64,000 nucleotides of DNA, taken from assembly GCF_007860105.1 (NCBI RefSeq), contig NZ_SJPU01000001.1, forward strand, positions 1,284,118-1,348,117, in the 5' to 3' direction. The notes under the pieces were generated by a model, which was not told where the DNA came from, did no database searches, and saw nothing but the letters and a program-made list of their open reading frames with translations. The position numbers and the translations under genes are program-made. The stretch is from Allorhodopirellula heiligendammensis (lineage in GTDB: Bacteria; Planctomycetota; Planctomycetia; Pirellulales; Pirellulaceae). Below, one piece after another: positions 37,060-47,590 of this stretch (position 1 is its first letter; each line of letters begins with the position of its first letter).

Positions 37060-37512
37060 CCGCGGGCGTCAACGGGTTGTTGATGAAATCGACTTCGGCA
37101 ACGCGAGCCGAAGCCGAGTGCCTTTAGGTAGGGTCGCGAGCCGGGCGACTGCGAACCTTCTGATTGCCCGGCCTTCTGATTGCCGGACCTCTGGTTTAGC
37201 CGGACTGACCGAACTCGCCCTGACGCGCTCGAGTTTCTGCGTTCCGTTGCACCTGGCGCATTGCTCCTCAGGGCGATCGATCGCGGGCGACGCAGCGGCA
37301 ATTTCATGCGAGAGAGAAAACGGCGCCGGCTGGAAAATGTACTCTATTAAGTTTACGGATTGACGTTTTTTTATTCTTGGCGAACGCTTCCTTTCAGTTA
37401 ATATTGATAAATGTTTGCCCGGTCGTTTGTGAACCTTCTAAGAAATTAGCTGGTTATGGCGATCCACTCTATCCCCACCTACTGATCGACCTTCATTCGA
37501 TCGAGAGAATTC
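37060..37512. other. Intergenic stretch with a short tandem repeat
   Basis: About 450 bp without a gene. CCTTCTGATTGCCCGG and CCTTCTGATTGCCGG lie head to tail at about 37155-37187. The rest shows nothing I would name. Confidence 0.4.
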
Positions 37513-37707
37513 ATGTTGAGATTCACGCACCTTTATCAACTGCCCATCGTTTTAGCATTGCTGGCCATGTCATGCGTTGGTTGCGGTGGTTCCAGCACCC
37601 CCGAAGCGACTTCGGGTGACGAACTTTCACAATATCTGGATGCTCACCCTGAGTTGAAGGAAACCCAGACTGAATCGGCACCTGCGGATCCTCGCAAAAG
37701 CAACTGA
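37513..37707 (+). CDS. Small lipoprotein next to a DUF1559 gene
   Basis: The 64-residue protein has a lipoprotein signal (LPIVLALLAMSCVGCGG, lipid Cys about 24) and a short polar tail (SSTPEATSGDELSQYLDAHP). It is analogous to the lipoprotein at 18846 but lies upstream of its DUF1559 partner, 267 bp away. Its brevity suggests a tether or chaperone-like role, which is inference. Confidence 0.75.
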   Translation: MLRFTHLYQLPIVLALLAMSCVGCGGSSTPEATSGDELSQYLDAHPELKETQTESAPADPRKSN

Positions 37708-37974
37708 AGCAACATTTCGCATCGCTTGGTTTGCTGGGGCTCCGATCTCGCTCATCGAAGTGCATCGCGAATCACTCGTTGTGCCCGTAGATATTTTGAG
37801 TCGATGGGCCACTCCCATATTACATGTTAGTCGGCTCACCAGTCCGGTGGAGGCGGATGTAACGCTGTGGGCTCGGAGAGCCAGCCGGTCCTAATGTCGT
37901 TGGGCGTCGTCCAACGATTGGACTTTTTTACTTTTTTGTGTTCTTTTTTCGCCGTGTTGGCGGAGGAGTTTTCG

Positions 37975-39150
37975 ATGAAATCCTTGACGAGACGCAGCGG
38001 CTTTACGCTGGTTGAATTGTTGGTGGTGATTGCCATCATCGGTGTTTTGGTTGGTTTGCTGTTGCCGGCCGTCCAAGCTGCCCGTGAAGCAGCGCGACGG
38101 ATGAGCTGCAGTAACAACTTTAAACAAATTGGCCTGGGTATCCATAACTACCATGCCACGTACAACAAACTGCCCAAACACGGATCGGGAACGTACACCG
38201 ACTTCCCAGCCGACAACGGCATTCAACCTCCTGGAGGCAATCGTAGCGACTTGTCCGTCTTAGTGGGCCTCCTGCCATTCATTGAACAGCAAGCGCTATG
38301 GCAGGTCATCAGCAATCCCACAGCGAGCGGTTTTCAGGCGATGGGGCCATGGCCCAACCGACAACTGGCTGACAATACTGTTACCCCCTACGAACCCTGG
38401 CTAACCAATATCCCGAGCTACCGCTGTCCCAGTGACCCCGGCGAAGGTCTACCTGCTCACGGGCGCACCAATTATGCCGCGTGTTTGGGTGATTCAGGAA
38501 CACTCGGCGACGTGGGAGACACGACCGACTTTGGTGGATCTCGGGGTCTTCGCCAGTACCAAGACAGCGCTTGCCGTGGTGCCTTTGTCCCCCGGACACA
38601 AACCAGTTTCAACAGCATTCTCGATGGCACGTCCAACACGATCTGCATGGGCGAGATCATTACTGACCTCGGTGATTACGACAAACGGTCGCACGGTGTG
38701 AACACCCCGAACGAAGTTTGGCGAGCTGGCAATGCATTATCGTGCCGCCAATATGTGAATCCGGAGCGGCCCCAGTTTTGGTTGACCACGGCTCCGTTCA
38801 TCGGCACAGCTGAGCAGCGACGTGGTTATAAGTGGGCCTTGGCTCGCCCCCTCTATACCGGTGTTTTCACTATCCTGGCACCCAACACTGAACTGTGTTT
38901 TTCAGGAAATGGCAGTCAAGAACGAGAGGGTGACGTCATGCCGAGCAGTCGACACCAGGGCGGCGTCCACGTACTGATGTGCGACGGAGCGATCAAGTTC
39001 ATCACTGATTCGATCGATGCTGGCGATTCCAATAGTGCTCAAGTTCGTGCTGGCACAGGGTTCTTGGCCCCAGGCTCGGCCAGTCCCTTCGGACTGTGGG
39101 GCGCGTTGGGAACACGTGCGGCACACGAGGTCATCAGCGCTGACTTCTAA
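37975..39150 (+). CDS. DUF1559 prepilin-like protein
   Basis: [20 protein letters not shown] is a pseudopilin signal, followed by [24 protein letters not shown]. Family motifs: [50 protein letters not shown] and the C-terminal [19 protein letters not shown], which is the H-x9-DG signature. Start ATG at 37975, preceded by GGAGGAG. Complete at 391 residues, unlike the copy at 29462. Confidence 0.93.
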   Translation: MKSLTRRSGFTLVELLVVIAIIGVLVGLLLPAVQAAREAARRMSCSNNFKQIGLGIHNYHATYNKLPKHGSGTYTDFPADNGIQPPGGNRSDLSVLVGLLPFIEQQALWQVISNPTASGFQAMGPWPNRQLADNTVTPYEPWLTNIPSYRCPSDPGEGLPAHGRTNYAACLGDSGTLGDVGDTTDFGGSRGLRQYQDSACRGAFVPRTQTSFNSILDGTSNTICMGEIITDLGDYDKRSHGVNTPNEVWRAGNALSCRQYVNPERPQFWLTTAPFIGTAEQRRGYKWALARPLYTGVFTILAPNTELCFSGNGSQEREGDVMPSSRHQGGVHVLMCDGAIKFITDSIDAGDSNSAQVRAGTGFLAPGSASPFGLWGALGTRAAHEVISADF

Positions 39151-39243
39151 CTGTCGGCTTGAGAGTGTTCGACCACGCGGGCGATCGGCCTGCGTGGTCG
39201 TTAATGACCACACCGCCTGACATAGACGCACGCCACCGCGGGA

Positions 39244-40815
39244 CTAGTGTTTGAAGTGTCGCCGACCGGTGAACACCATTGGTATTTCGAACTCGTCACA
39301 AGCGGCGATGACTTCATCATCACGGCGTGACCCACCCGGCTGGATAATCGCTGCGACACCAGCTTTGGCGGCCGCTTCGATCGAGTCGGGAAACGGGAAG
39401 AACGCATCGCTAGCGAGGATGGAACCTTCACATCGCTCGCCGGCCTTATCAATGGCGATTTCGACGCTATCGACGCGGCTCATCTGGCCCGCGCCCACGC
39501 CAATCAAGGCCGTGTCTTTCGCCAGCACGATGGCATTGCTCTTCACGTGCCGCACCATTTCCCAACCAAAGGAGATATCGTCCCACAACTCATCCTCAAC
39601 GGGGGTCTCCGTAGCGGTTTTCCACTGCAACGATGAGCTGCTCAGACGATCCGCATCTTGGACCAACATGCCGCCGCTGATGAAACGGCGTGAAATTTTT
39701 GGGCCGATGTCATCAAGCCGACCCACCTGCATGAGTCGCACGTTTTCTTTCCATCGTGGCCGCGTCGTCAGCAGACCAACGGCACTAGCTTCAAAGTCCG
39801 GGGCCACGATCGCTTCGATGAACAGACCGGGCTGACAGAGCAGTTCGGCAGTGGCCACGTCGACCGTCCGGTTGATTCCAATCACGCTGCCAAAGGCACT
39901 CAGTGGATCACCCGCTAAGGCCTTCTCGACGGCTTCCACTAAGGTGTCAGCAGTGGCTGCGCCGCATGGATTGTTATGCTTCATCACCGAGGCGGCGGGT
40001 CGAGCAAAACCACGAACGATGTCTAGCGCCGCGTCGAGGTCGAGCAAATTATTGTATGAGAGTTCCTTGCCGCTGATTTGCCGCGCTGAAACGAGGTTGG
40101 CCGAGCGATCGCTACGATCGCTGTACAGAGCGGCTCGTTGGTGTGGGTTCTCGCCGTAGCGAAGCTGTGTTTTTCGTCGCAGATTGACATGCATGTTTTG
40201 CGGAAACTCACCGCTCACCGTGTCGCCTTGTAGGTATTCGGCGATGGCTCGGTCATAGGTGGCCGTGTGATCGAAGGCTTCCGCTGCCAGTTGTCGGCGA
40301 AGTGCGTCTGTCGTGCCGCCACTGGTCTGCAACTGTTCGATGATCTCGCTGTACTGTTCGGGGTTGGTTGCGATGGCTACATCGTTTTGGTTCTTGGCTG
40401 CCGCCCGCACCAGGCTGGGACCGCCGATGTCGATTTGCTCAATGCATTCCTCCCGACTGACACCCGCTCGGCTAGCGGTGGCTGCGAACGGGTACAGATT
40501 AACGACGACGAGATCAAAAGGTTCGATGTCGTGTTCGGCGATGGTTTCGAGATGATCAGGACGATCGCGGCGAGCCAAGATGCCTGCGAATATTCGCGGG
40601 TGGAGCGTTTTGACGCGTCCGTCGAGCATCTCGGGGAAGCCCGTGTAGTTGGCCACGTCCTCGACGTCGATCCCGGATTTTTCCAAGTGAGACCGGGTTC
40701 CCCCCGTGCTGTAGATCGTCACGCCAGCGGCTCGCAAACCGGCGGCTAGATCCGTCAGCCCCATTTTGTCACTGACACTGATCAACGCATTGCGAACTGG
40801 AACGACGTCGGACAC
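39244..40815 (-). CDS. purH: Bifunctional AICAR transformylase / IMP cyclohydrolase
   Basis: The ~523-residue enzyme catalyses the last two steps of IMP synthesis. The N-terminal IMP cyclohydrolase (MGS-like) reads RNALISVSDKMGLTDLAAGL, YSTGGTRSHLEKSG, DGRVKTLHPRIFAGIL. The C-terminal transformylase has LRYGENPHQRAALY, GKELSYNNLLDLDAAL, KHNNPCGAA (catalytic Lys-His) and SDAFFPFPDSIEAAAKAGV, ending IPMVFTGRRHFKH. GTG at 40815 is preferred; a TTG two codons earlier is possible. Confidence 0.97.
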   Translation of the reverse strand: MSDVVPVRNALISVSDKMGLTDLAAGLRAAGVTIYSTGGTRSHLEKSGIDVEDVANYTGFPEMLDGRVKTLHPRIFAGILARRDRPDHLETIAEHDIEPFDLVVVNLYPFAATASRAGVSREECIEQIDIGGPSLVRAAAKNQNDVAIATNPEQYSEIIEQLQTSGGTTDALRRQLAAEAFDHTATYDRAIAEYLQGDTVSGEFPQNMHVNLRRKTQLRYGENPHQRAALYSDRSDRSANLVSARQISGKELSYNNLLDLDAALDIVRGFARPAASVMKHNNPCGAATADTLVEAVEKALAGDPLSAFGSVIGINRTVDVATAELLCQPGLFIEAIVAPDFEASAVGLLTTRPRWKENVRLMQVGRLDDIGPKISRRFISGGMLVQDADRLSSSSLQWKTATETPVEDELWDDISFGWEMVRHVKSNAIVLAKDTALIGVGAGQMSRVDSVEIAIDKAGERCEGSILASDAFFPFPDSIEAAAKAGVAAIIQPGGSRRDDEVIAACDEFEIPMVFTGRRHFKH

Positions 40816-41003
40816 GAGCAATCACTTCGGGTAAGGGAAAAATCCTGCGGGTGAGTTTTGTCGACATGTTCCTTGCGATCGCCCGCTAGGTCAAGGTGTG
40901 CCGGCTTTCGGGTGGATGACATCGAGGAATGAAAATGTGTCCCACCGCACGCGGCGGCCCTCGCCAATCGGTGGGCGCCAGGTTCTGACAAACGTCACGA
41001 TGC

Positions 41004-41777
41004 TTAATGCGGCAGCCGGACGGCGATCCCCATCTCTTTCATTCGCTGCTTAGTCTCGGATATCGTGAAGGTACCAAAATGGAAAATGCTCGCCGCCAAA
41101 GCCGCGTCAGCTTTCCCATCGCGGATCGCTTCGCCCAAATGTTCTGGGTTGCCTGCACCACCGCTCGCGACGACCGGGATCGAGACCGCCTCGCTGACCG
41201 CTCGAGTGATGGGGATATCATAGCCGTCACAGGTTCCGTCGGCATCCATGCTGGTCAGGACGATTTCCCCCGCACCGAGTTCCTCCACCCGCTGGGCCCA
41301 CTCGACTGCCTGCAGGCCAGTCGGCTTTCGTCCCCCGTTGATGTGGACTTCCCAAAATTCCTCGCCATCTCGCTGGACGCGTTTGGGATCGATGTTTACC
41401 ACGATGCACTGACAACCGAAACGATCAGCGGCCCGTCGGACAAAATCCGGGTCTGTGACCGCTGCGGAATTGATCGATACTTTGTCACAACCCGCCGATA
41501 GTAAAGCTCGCACGTCTTCGACCGTTCGGACGCCACCGCCCACCGTCAGCGGCATGAATACCTGCTCAGCGGTTCGCCGCACAACATCGAGCAGAATGTC
41601 TCGTTCTTCGTGGCTGGCGGTGATATCGAGAAACACCAGTTCATCAGCACCCTCGGCTTCATATCGTCGGGCGACCTCGACGGGATCCCCTGCGTCTCGC
41701 AGGTTGACGAAGTTGGTACCTTTGACGACCCGGCCGCCATGGACGTCTAAACAGGGAATGATACGAGCAGCAAGCAT
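41004..41777 (-). CDS. hisF: Imidazole glycerol phosphate synthase subunit HisF
   Basis: The 257-residue (beta/alpha)8 barrel has catalytic Asp in [20 protein letters not shown] (Asp 11), [41 protein letters not shown], and the second catalytic Asp in [15 protein letters not shown]. The phosphate-binding ending is [14 protein letters not shown]. It makes IGP and AICAR with HisH; AICAR feeds the purH step encoded just downstream on the same strand. No hisH is seen here. Confidence 0.97.
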   Translation of the reverse strand: MLAARIIPCLDVHGGRVVKGTNFVNLRDAGDPVEVARRYEAEGADELVFLDITASHEERDILLDVVRRTAEQVFMPLTVGGGVRTVEDVRALLSAGCDKVSINSAAVTDPDFVRRAADRFGCQCIVVNIDPKRVQRDGEEFWEVHINGGRKPTGLQAVEWAQRVEELGAGEIVLTSMDADGTCDGYDIPITRAVSEAVSIPVVASGGAGNPEHLGEAIRDGKADAALAASIFHFGTFTISETKQRMKEMGIAVRLPH

Positions 41778-41799
41778 AGAAATGGGAGGGTTCTGGGTG

Positions 41800-41880
41800 A
41801 GTAGCCAAGTCTCTCCGAGACTCAGAGCGCCATCGTGCGTAAATTTTTTGATGCGAGTCTCGGAGTGACTCGCCTACTCC
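41800..41880. terminator. Inverted repeat between hisF and the DUF721 gene
   Basis: CTCCGAGACTC (41813-41823) is the exact reverse complement of GAGTCTCGGAG (41855-41865), with imperfect outer pairing GAGTAG/CTACTC. The loop contains TTTTTT. It sits just after the DUF721 stop; a terminator or interspersed repeat. Confidence 0.6.
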
Positions 41881-41882
41881 GC

Positions 41883-42224
41883 TTACGATTTTACTTGTGA
41901 TTGGAGACGAAACCGGATGTCTGTGATTTTCGCTTGCGGGTGATCTTTGCTCAGCGCTTTCAATATCTTTCGCTTTTGGAACGTCAATTCCTGCATCACG
42001 ACACTGTCGACGGCGTACACGTGCAAGACACCACGGCTTAGTTTACCCACCGTGATACTGCCAGCCAATGTTGGACCCACACTCTGAGCGATCGATCCGG
42101 TCATGGCATTGTCGCTCGCGACGCTGGCGTACCCCCGCCGGCTCATCAATTGCGAAACGATGGTCCCGATGCGGCGGGCACTGTTGCCCCGGTCGGTCTC
42201 CTCGTGGTGGAGTTTTTTCTTCAT
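41883..42224 (-). CDS. DUF721 protein, DciA-like
   Basis: The 113-residue basic protein begins MKKKLHHEETDRGNSARRIG and carries a KH-like DUF721 core (GKLSRGVLHVYAVDSVVMQELTFQKRKIL). DUF721 includes DciA, which operates DnaB helicase at replication start. The gene follows dnaN on the same strand by 54 bp, a neighbourhood that supports a replication role. Confidence 0.8.
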   Translation of the reverse strand: MKKKLHHEETDRGNSARRIGTIVSQLMSRRGYASVASDNAMTGSIAQSVGPTLAGSITVGKLSRGVLHVYAVDSVVMQELTFQKRKILKALSKDHPQAKITDIRFRLQSQVKS

Positions 42225-42277
42225 CTGCTCTCACTCGATTTCCGACAATGCCACTTCCTACCGGTTGGTCGGGTCCG

Positions 42278-43396
42278 CTATCGATCACGGGCCATCGGCA
42301 TGATCACATAAGCGTACCCATCGTCGGTGCTCAGCAGAGCCGGTGATTTCGACGATTCGATTTCCATCACAAAATTCGATTCCGAGTCCATCACCTTGCA
42401 AAAATCCGCGAGATAGCGATGGTCCATCGTCAGCGTGATCGCTTCACCGGTGTAGGTGATCGGCAATTCAATTTGTGATTCACCGAGGTCAGCGGTAGAC
42501 GCTTCGAGTTTGAGCGTGCCATCGGCGAACGTGAAATCGACACCTCGGCTATCGATGTCTGTCACGATCGCCGCCTGACGCAGAGCGGCGAACAACGGTC
42601 CAACCGTGACATCGATCTGCACGGCGTTCTCTCGTGACGGCAGCACCTGTCGCCAATTGGGATACCGGCCTTCAACCAACCGGCTCGAGATCACTGCCCG
42701 GGGTGTGCGGATCAGTAAGTCGTTGCCCTGCGAAGATACTTCAACGGTGTCATCCTTGTCGCTGAGTGCTTTCTCGATCAGCGCGATCGCCCGGGTCGGG
42801 ACGATCGTCGTCATGCCGTTGGTCTGGTGACCACCGACCGGTTCACCAGTGCCCTCCATCCGAGCCAAGCGGCGACCGTCGGTGCCGACTGCGATGACTG
42901 AGTTCTCTTCCATCTCCAACAGCACCCCACCGAGCGCGTACCGGCTCGATTCCGAATCGGTCGCGAACGCGGTCCGCCGCAGCATTTCTCGAAACAGCCG
43001 CGTGCTGATTTGGTGATACTTCTCTTGATCAAACTCCCGCACTGTCGGGAACTCATCGGGGTTGTTACCTGGCAACCGAAACTTGCTGCGGCTGCCGGAG
43101 ATGCGAATCCCCGATTCATCGGTTTCGATGGAAATTTTCTCGTCGCTGCTCTCGCGGAAAATCGCACCGGTTCGCTGCACTGGCAACAGCGCCGTACCTT
43201 CCGTTTCGATCTCGACACCCTCGGTCACGTCCAAACGGATGCCCACCTCTTGGTCGGTTGCCGACAACGTCAACTTCGATCCCGCGGCGGTGATTTTAAC
43301 GTTCTGCAGAATCTCCTTGGGGGAGCGCGTCGGTGCGATGCTCGCGGCCAGTGCGAAGGCGTTGGCGAGGATATCTCGTTGGCAGGTGATCTTCAT
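42278..43396 (-). CDS. dnaN: DNA polymerase III sliding clamp (beta subunit)
   Basis: At 372 residues the product has the three clamp domains: MKITCQRDILANAFALAASI, GTALLPVQRTGAIFRE, FRLPGNNPDEFPTV, FATDSESSRYALGGVLLEME, GTDGRRLAR, and the C-terminal YVIMPMAR (replacing the usual YVVMPMRL). It dimerises into a ring that tethers the polymerase. ATG at 43396 is chosen; a 10-codon upstream start has no family support. The DnaA boxes to the right point to an origin. Confidence 0.97.
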   Translation of the reverse strand: MKITCQRDILANAFALAASIAPTRSPKEILQNVKITAAGSKLTLSATDQEVGIRLDVTEGVEIETEGTALLPVQRTGAIFRESSDEKISIETDESGIRISGSRSKFRLPGNNPDEFPTVREFDQEKYHQISTRLFREMLRRTAFATDSESSRYALGGVLLEMEENSVIAVGTDGRRLARMEGTGEPVGGHQTNGMTTIVPTRAIALIEKALSDKDDTVEVSSQGNDLLIRTPRAVISSRLVEGRYPNWRQVLPSRENAVQIDVTVGPLFAALRQAAIVTDIDSRGVDFTFADGTLKLEASTADLGESQIELPITYTGEAITLTMDHRYLADFCKVMDSESNFVMEIESSKSPALLSTDDGYAYVIMPMARDR

Positions 43397-43854
43397 GAGC
43401 GGCTGATTGGAATGAGCGGTGAGCAATGACCGACAAATGTTTTACCGCCGCCGCTCCGGCGATGCACCCCCACGGTTTTCAAACGGAGCGTTGCTCACCA
43501 CTAGCCGTTGCTAGCAACAGTGGGAGACAGCTCAGAGGTTTGCCATCAAATAACTTAATATCTTTCTTCGTCGTCGTCGTAATGTGCGGCTCAAAAGTGT
43601 CGGTGAAATGGTCACGAGCTCATCAATGCACAGGAAAATGGCTCTCAACGACGCCTGCCAAGCATGTGGATAACCTGTCTAGAGGATGTCTGTAATCTGT
43701 CGACGTTTGTCGGAAGTGGAGACGGTGTCGGACAGTCGGCCCCAGTCGCGAGGCCAGGTCTCGACAGAAATCGACAATTCGCAGACATTCGAATGACAGG
43801 TTATCCACAGCTGTTGGAGAGGCCTGGGTAATTCAGAGCGACCGGAAAACAGGG
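43397..43854. other. Candidate replication origin between dnaN and cutA
   Basis: No gene in 458 bp. Two perfect DnaA boxes in opposite orientation occur: TGTGGATAA (43665-43673) and TTATCCACA (43801-43809). AT-richer stretches lie near 43545-43575 (AAATAACTTAATATC). Genes on both sides are transcribed away. dnaA is not in the window; the minimal number of boxes is low, so this is a candidate, not a call. Confidence 0.5.
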
Positions 43855-44199
43855 GTGAAAATGACACATAAAAAGTCGAGAGAAGAGGAAATTTCGATCG
43901 TTTGGACGACCGTAGACAGTCAGCAAACAGCGCGTCGGTTGGCTACGTCGCTATTGGGAGCACGCCTAGCCGCTTGCGTCCAAATTGACTCGCCCGTGGA
44001 AAGTCACTACCGCTGGGACGGTCAGGTGCAGGTCGATGCCGAGTACCGATTGATTATCAAGTCGCGATCCTCATTGACCTCAGCAGTGATGGATCACCTG
44101 GCCCAAAATCACCCCTATGACGAGCCACAGATTTTGGTCACACCCGTCACAGTGGCGTCGCCTGGATACGCACGCTGGGTCGTCGACCAGACGCAGTGA
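43855..44199 (+). CDS. cutA: CutA1-type divalent-cation tolerance protein
   Basis: The 114-residue protein has the compact CutA fold: SIVWTTVDSQQTARRLATSLLGARLAACVQID, the ESHYRWDGQVQVDAEYRLIIKS core and HPYDEPQILVTPV. CutA1 is a trimeric stress-related protein whose link to copper tolerance is debated. It is oriented away from dnaN and converges with the prepilin peptidase at 44236. Confidence 0.92.
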   Translation: MKMTHKKSREEEISIVWTTVDSQQTARRLATSLLGARLAACVQIDSPVESHYRWDGQVQVDAEYRLIIKSRSSLTSAVMDHLAQNHPYDEPQILVTPVTVASPGYARWVVDQTQ

Positions 44200-44235
44200 G
44201 ATGCTCCGCGAGGGCCAGTGAAGCGGTGTCCGGAC

Positions 44236-45552
44236 TCATGCGAAAATGCGTTGTTTGATCAGTCGCCACACCCATAACATCCCTCCGAGCAATCCGAGCA
44301 GGGCGAGACTGAGCCATAGGAGCAAGCCATCCATGATCTGGTCCATTTCGGCGATCGTCAGCCGGAGATTGGCGTTGTAGACGTCATCCCAAAACACCAC
44401 GGTCAGCACAGTCCCGGCACAGAGATACGGACCAAATGGCGTGGCGCGGTCGCGGGTGATAACGAACTGCACCAGCACGATAGCGATGGCAGCCAGCGGA
44501 GCCAGAAAGAAGGCAGCGATCGAGGCTTGCCAGCCGATGTAGCCGCCGATCATCGCCATCAACGTCACGTCGCCAAACCCCATCGCTTCGGTACCCATTG
44601 CCCAGCTTCCGACCAAGCGGATCGACCACACGATGCCGCCCCCCACAGCGACGCCCATGAGTGAACTGGCCAGTCCCAACCAGGTCCCGCCACCGATCTG
44701 AAATACAACGCAGATGGCGATCGTCCCCACGATCCAAATGGCAGCCAGTATTTTCCAACTCGGATGTCGTATCAGGCGGGCCAAGAAATAAGTCACTGCT
44801 TTGGAGAATCCTCGTCGTAAAATCACCCGGCGATCAGCCAAGGCAAAACACCACATCGACCAAATAGCCAAACACACCAACAGCCCCCGCGTGGTCATCC
44901 AACACGGCGACAAACTCGACGGACGCTCCAACGTGACCGGTGCGATGGCGTTAGGCAGTACGCCCGGTAGAAAAACAAAAGGTGTCAGACAGCCCAACAC
45001 CAACGCGAGTATTGTGCCAGGGATAGTAATCCAGTCGGGAATCGTCCGTTCATCGAAATCGATGAACGTGGCTGCGATCATCATCGTCAGCAGCAAGGCA
45101 TGCACGAAAAAAAGCAGTGTCATCCAGGGCGAAAGTTGGGCGACAACTCCCGCAGACAACCCAGCGGGTAGTAGCTGGCCAGCGATCCAACAATGATGCA
45201 TCAGCGGCAGGGCGATCGCCATGGAGCATTCAATCAGCAGCGGCCTCACCCAAAAACCTCGGCCAAACAGGGGTGACTCACGGCGCAACCGCAACCAGCC
45301 GATGATTGGTATTCGATCCAACCAGTTGCGCGGCGGTAGATTCCTCACGATTTCTCGCTGAGCGTCATCCCACGGCCAGTCGACCAAGCCCAGCCACGGA
45401 GAGATGGGACGGCGATACCAACACCAAGAGGTGATCACGTGATTGGCAATCGCCCCAGCAAGGATGCCCAGTATCGAGAGGATCAAGATCATCAGCGACT
45501 GGGATAGGCTCAGCCACGCAACGATCGGGGCGTTCAGTGGACCGAAATTCAT
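44236..45552 (-). CDS. A24-family prepilin peptidase (PilD-like)
   Basis: The ~438-residue polytopic membrane protein has the two aspartates of type 4 prepilin peptidases: FIDFDERTIPDWITIPG (about 164) and GFGDVTLMAMIGGYIGW (about 329). Between and around them are at least eight hydrophobic helices. The N-terminal domain lacks the CxxC pairs of E. coli-type PilD. The long soluble loop and an insertion between the Asp motifs make it larger than most. It could process the DUF1559 prepilin-like N-termini at 19226 and 37975. The ATG at 45552 is preferred; another start lies 68 codons upstream. Confidence 0.85.
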   Translation of the reverse strand: MNFGPLNAPIVAWLSLSQSLMILILSILGILAGAIANHVITSWCWYRRPISPWLGLVDWPWDDAQREIVRNLPPRNWLDRIPIIGWLRLRRESPLFGRGFWVRPLLIECSMAIALPLMHHCWIAGQLLPAGLSAGVVAQLSPWMTLLFFVHALLLTMMIAATFIDFDERTIPDWITIPGTILALVLGCLTPFVFLPGVLPNAIAPVTLERPSSLSPCWMTTRGLLVCLAIWSMWCFALADRRVILRRGFSKAVTYFLARLIRHPSWKILAAIWIVGTIAICVVFQIGGGTWLGLASSLMGVAVGGGIVWSIRLVGSWAMGTEAMGFGDVTLMAMIGGYIGWQASIAAFFLAPLAAIAIVLVQFVITRDRATPFGPYLCAGTVLTVVFWDDVYNANLRLTIAEMDQIMDGLLLWLSLALLGLLGGMLWVWRLIKQRIFA

Positions 45553-45892
45553 GGCGGCGAGAGGTGGAATAAGAGTTGAAAAATCGGTTGGCAGCGACTG
45601 CCAAGGTAGATGGTTAAAAATAGCGGTGCTACCTGCTCGCGAAAGCCCCTCAATCGGTCGAGAGGTCTGCACAATGGCTGTCACTAGCGAGAAACGGGCA
45701 CGTTCCAACTCCGATGGACGGTGTTCAATCTGCTCCTGGTCGAGTCGCCGGTGCATCCAATAGCGTCGACAAAGCTTTGGAATCGCGAATCGAAATTGTC
45801 GTGTGTCGTCGGCCAGGTCGGTGTAGAATTTTCAGCATGCGGGCGAGAGAAATTTATTGCACACAAAACAACCAACAGAACAGGCGACCCCT

Positions 45893-47269
45893 ATGTTGTC
45901 GATGATCAAGAAACGAGCGATGTTGAATTCCTGTGGGGCACTCCTGTGCGCCACATTCTCCAGTGCGATGGTTTCAGCGGACGATTGGCCGCAGTGGCAG
46001 GGAGAAAATCGAGATGGGATTTCAAATGAAACTGGTCTTCTGACGCAGTGGCCGGCCGACGGACCAAGGTTGGCCTGGAGAGTCGATGGGCTCGGTGGCG
46101 GTGATAGCGCACCAGCCATCGCGGACGGCCGCATTCTCGGCATGGGTGCGCGAGACGGCAAAGAGATCGTATGGGCCTTGTCAGAAAAGGATGGCAGCGA
46201 AAGCTGGGCCACCGCCATCGGCGACCAAGTTGAGCAACAAGCGAGTCAGTCGAAGGAGGGTCCCGGCTGCACACCCACGGTGGACGGTGAACGACTCTAT
46301 GTGATCGGCATGGGTGGAACCATCGCGTGTTTGAATGCCGACGATGGAAAGATCGCGTGGCAGAAAAACTTTGTGACAGATTTTGGAGGATTAACGCCCC
46401 GGTGGAGCTATCGAGAATCGCCCTTGATCGACGGAGACAAACTCATCTGCACGCCAGGCGGAAAAGACGCGACGCTGGTTGCTCTCAATAAAATGACAGG
46501 CGACGTGATTTGGAAAACGAAACTACCGGAGGTGGCGCCGAGCCAACCCGCAGAGAACTCGTCTAACCGAGAATCCGGTGGCAGACGCGGCGGCTTCGGC
46601 CGCGGAAGGGGGCGAGGTGGCGATGGCGGAACGGCAGGATATGCATCAGCGATCGCCATTGATTTTGAAGGGCAACGCCAATACGTCCAGTTTACTGCCA
46701 AGACAGTCATCGGCGTCGATGCCTCTGATGGGACTCTGTTGTGGCAATACAACCACCCGGCCAATGCGATGGGTATCAGTTGCACTACACCGATTTACAA
46801 GGACGGATTGATTTTTGCCTCGTCGGCCTATGGTGCGGGTGGTGGAGCAGTCCGGTTAGTAAAAGACTCGAGTGGCCAAATCGAGGCCGAAGAGGTCTAC
46901 TTCACTCCCAACATGCAGAATCATCATGGTGGCACGATCGTGTTTGACGATGCGTTATACGGTGCCAACGGGGGAAACGGAGGCGGTTTTCTCACATGCT
47001 TGGATTTCAAGACAGGCGAACTGCTGTGGCGCGACCGTGACGCTCCCAAGGGATCTCTGGTTATGGCAGACGGACAACTCTATCTGCGTAGCGAAGATGG
47101 CAAAGTGATGTTGATCGAACCCTCTCGCGATGGTTTGGTAGAACGTGGCAGCTTCGAACAACCCGACCGCAGCAGCGCACCCGCTTGGGCGCATCCAGTG
47201 GTTGCTAACGGCAAACTCTACATTCGCGACCAAGGGCTGCTGCTCTGTTATGACGTTTCAGAGAAGTGA
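45893..47269 (+). CDS. Secreted PQQ-like beta-propeller protein
   Basis: A hydrophobic N-terminal segment ([16 protein letters not shown]) is followed by [19 protein letters not shown] and repeats of the PQQ/outer-membrane propeller type: [83 protein letters not shown]. An Arg-Gly-rich insertion ([17 protein letters not shown]) sits between blades at about 225. Cofactor binding is not evident, so it is called a propeller. Gene alone, divergent from the prepilin peptidase. Confidence 0.82.
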   Translation: MLSMIKKRAMLNSCGALLCATFSSAMVSADDWPQWQGENRDGISNETGLLTQWPADGPRLAWRVDGLGGGDSAPAIADGRILGMGARDGKEIVWALSEKDGSESWATAIGDQVEQQASQSKEGPGCTPTVDGERLYVIGMGGTIACLNADDGKIAWQKNFVTDFGGLTPRWSYRESPLIDGDKLICTPGGKDATLVALNKMTGDVIWKTKLPEVAPSQPAENSSNRESGGRRGGFGRGRGRGGDGGTAGYASAIAIDFEGQRQYVQFTAKTVIGVDASDGTLLWQYNHPANAMGISCTTPIYKDGLIFASSAYGAGGGAVRLVKDSSGQIEAEEVYFTPNMQNHHGGTIVFDDALYGANGGNGGGFLTCLDFKTGELLWRDRDAPKGSLVMADGQLYLRSEDGKVMLIEPSRDGLVERGSFEQPDRSSAPAWAHPVVANGKLYIRDQGLLLCYDVSEK

Positions 47270-47590
47270 CTTTAGGCAGGCATCAGGAAATCTTCCGGTT
47301 TAACCGATTTCGGCGTCGGTTTCACTGCCGAACTGGACGATCTGGCTGCGCTGCTAAAGTTCCAGTTGGAAACACAATCCGAACAGGATTCGGCGAGCGA
47401 CGGAGCGCCAGATGACGACTCACCGCTGCGAAACCCGGATGGACCGGTGTGTCAGACGTTATGCGTCGCAGCCGACAACTTCGCTGACGATTCGAGCACA
47501 ATTTGATAAGGTTCAACGAAACGGCTTTGACGCAGCGTCGGTCGGCCCACACGCTGACCTAACTTTTCACACTTATGCGGACTGCTGAGG
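47270..47590. other. Gap with a possible gene fragment and a partial interspersed repeat
   Basis: One plus-strand frame from about 47280 to 47505 is open with protein-like codons (TDFGVGFTAELDDLAALLKF and QTLCVAADNFADDSS) but has no start or domain. Within it, 47417-47445 matches a repeat seen at 49345 and 50119 (CTCACCGCTGCGAAACCC and AAACCCGGATGGACC). I cannot say which is the original. Confidence 0.35.
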
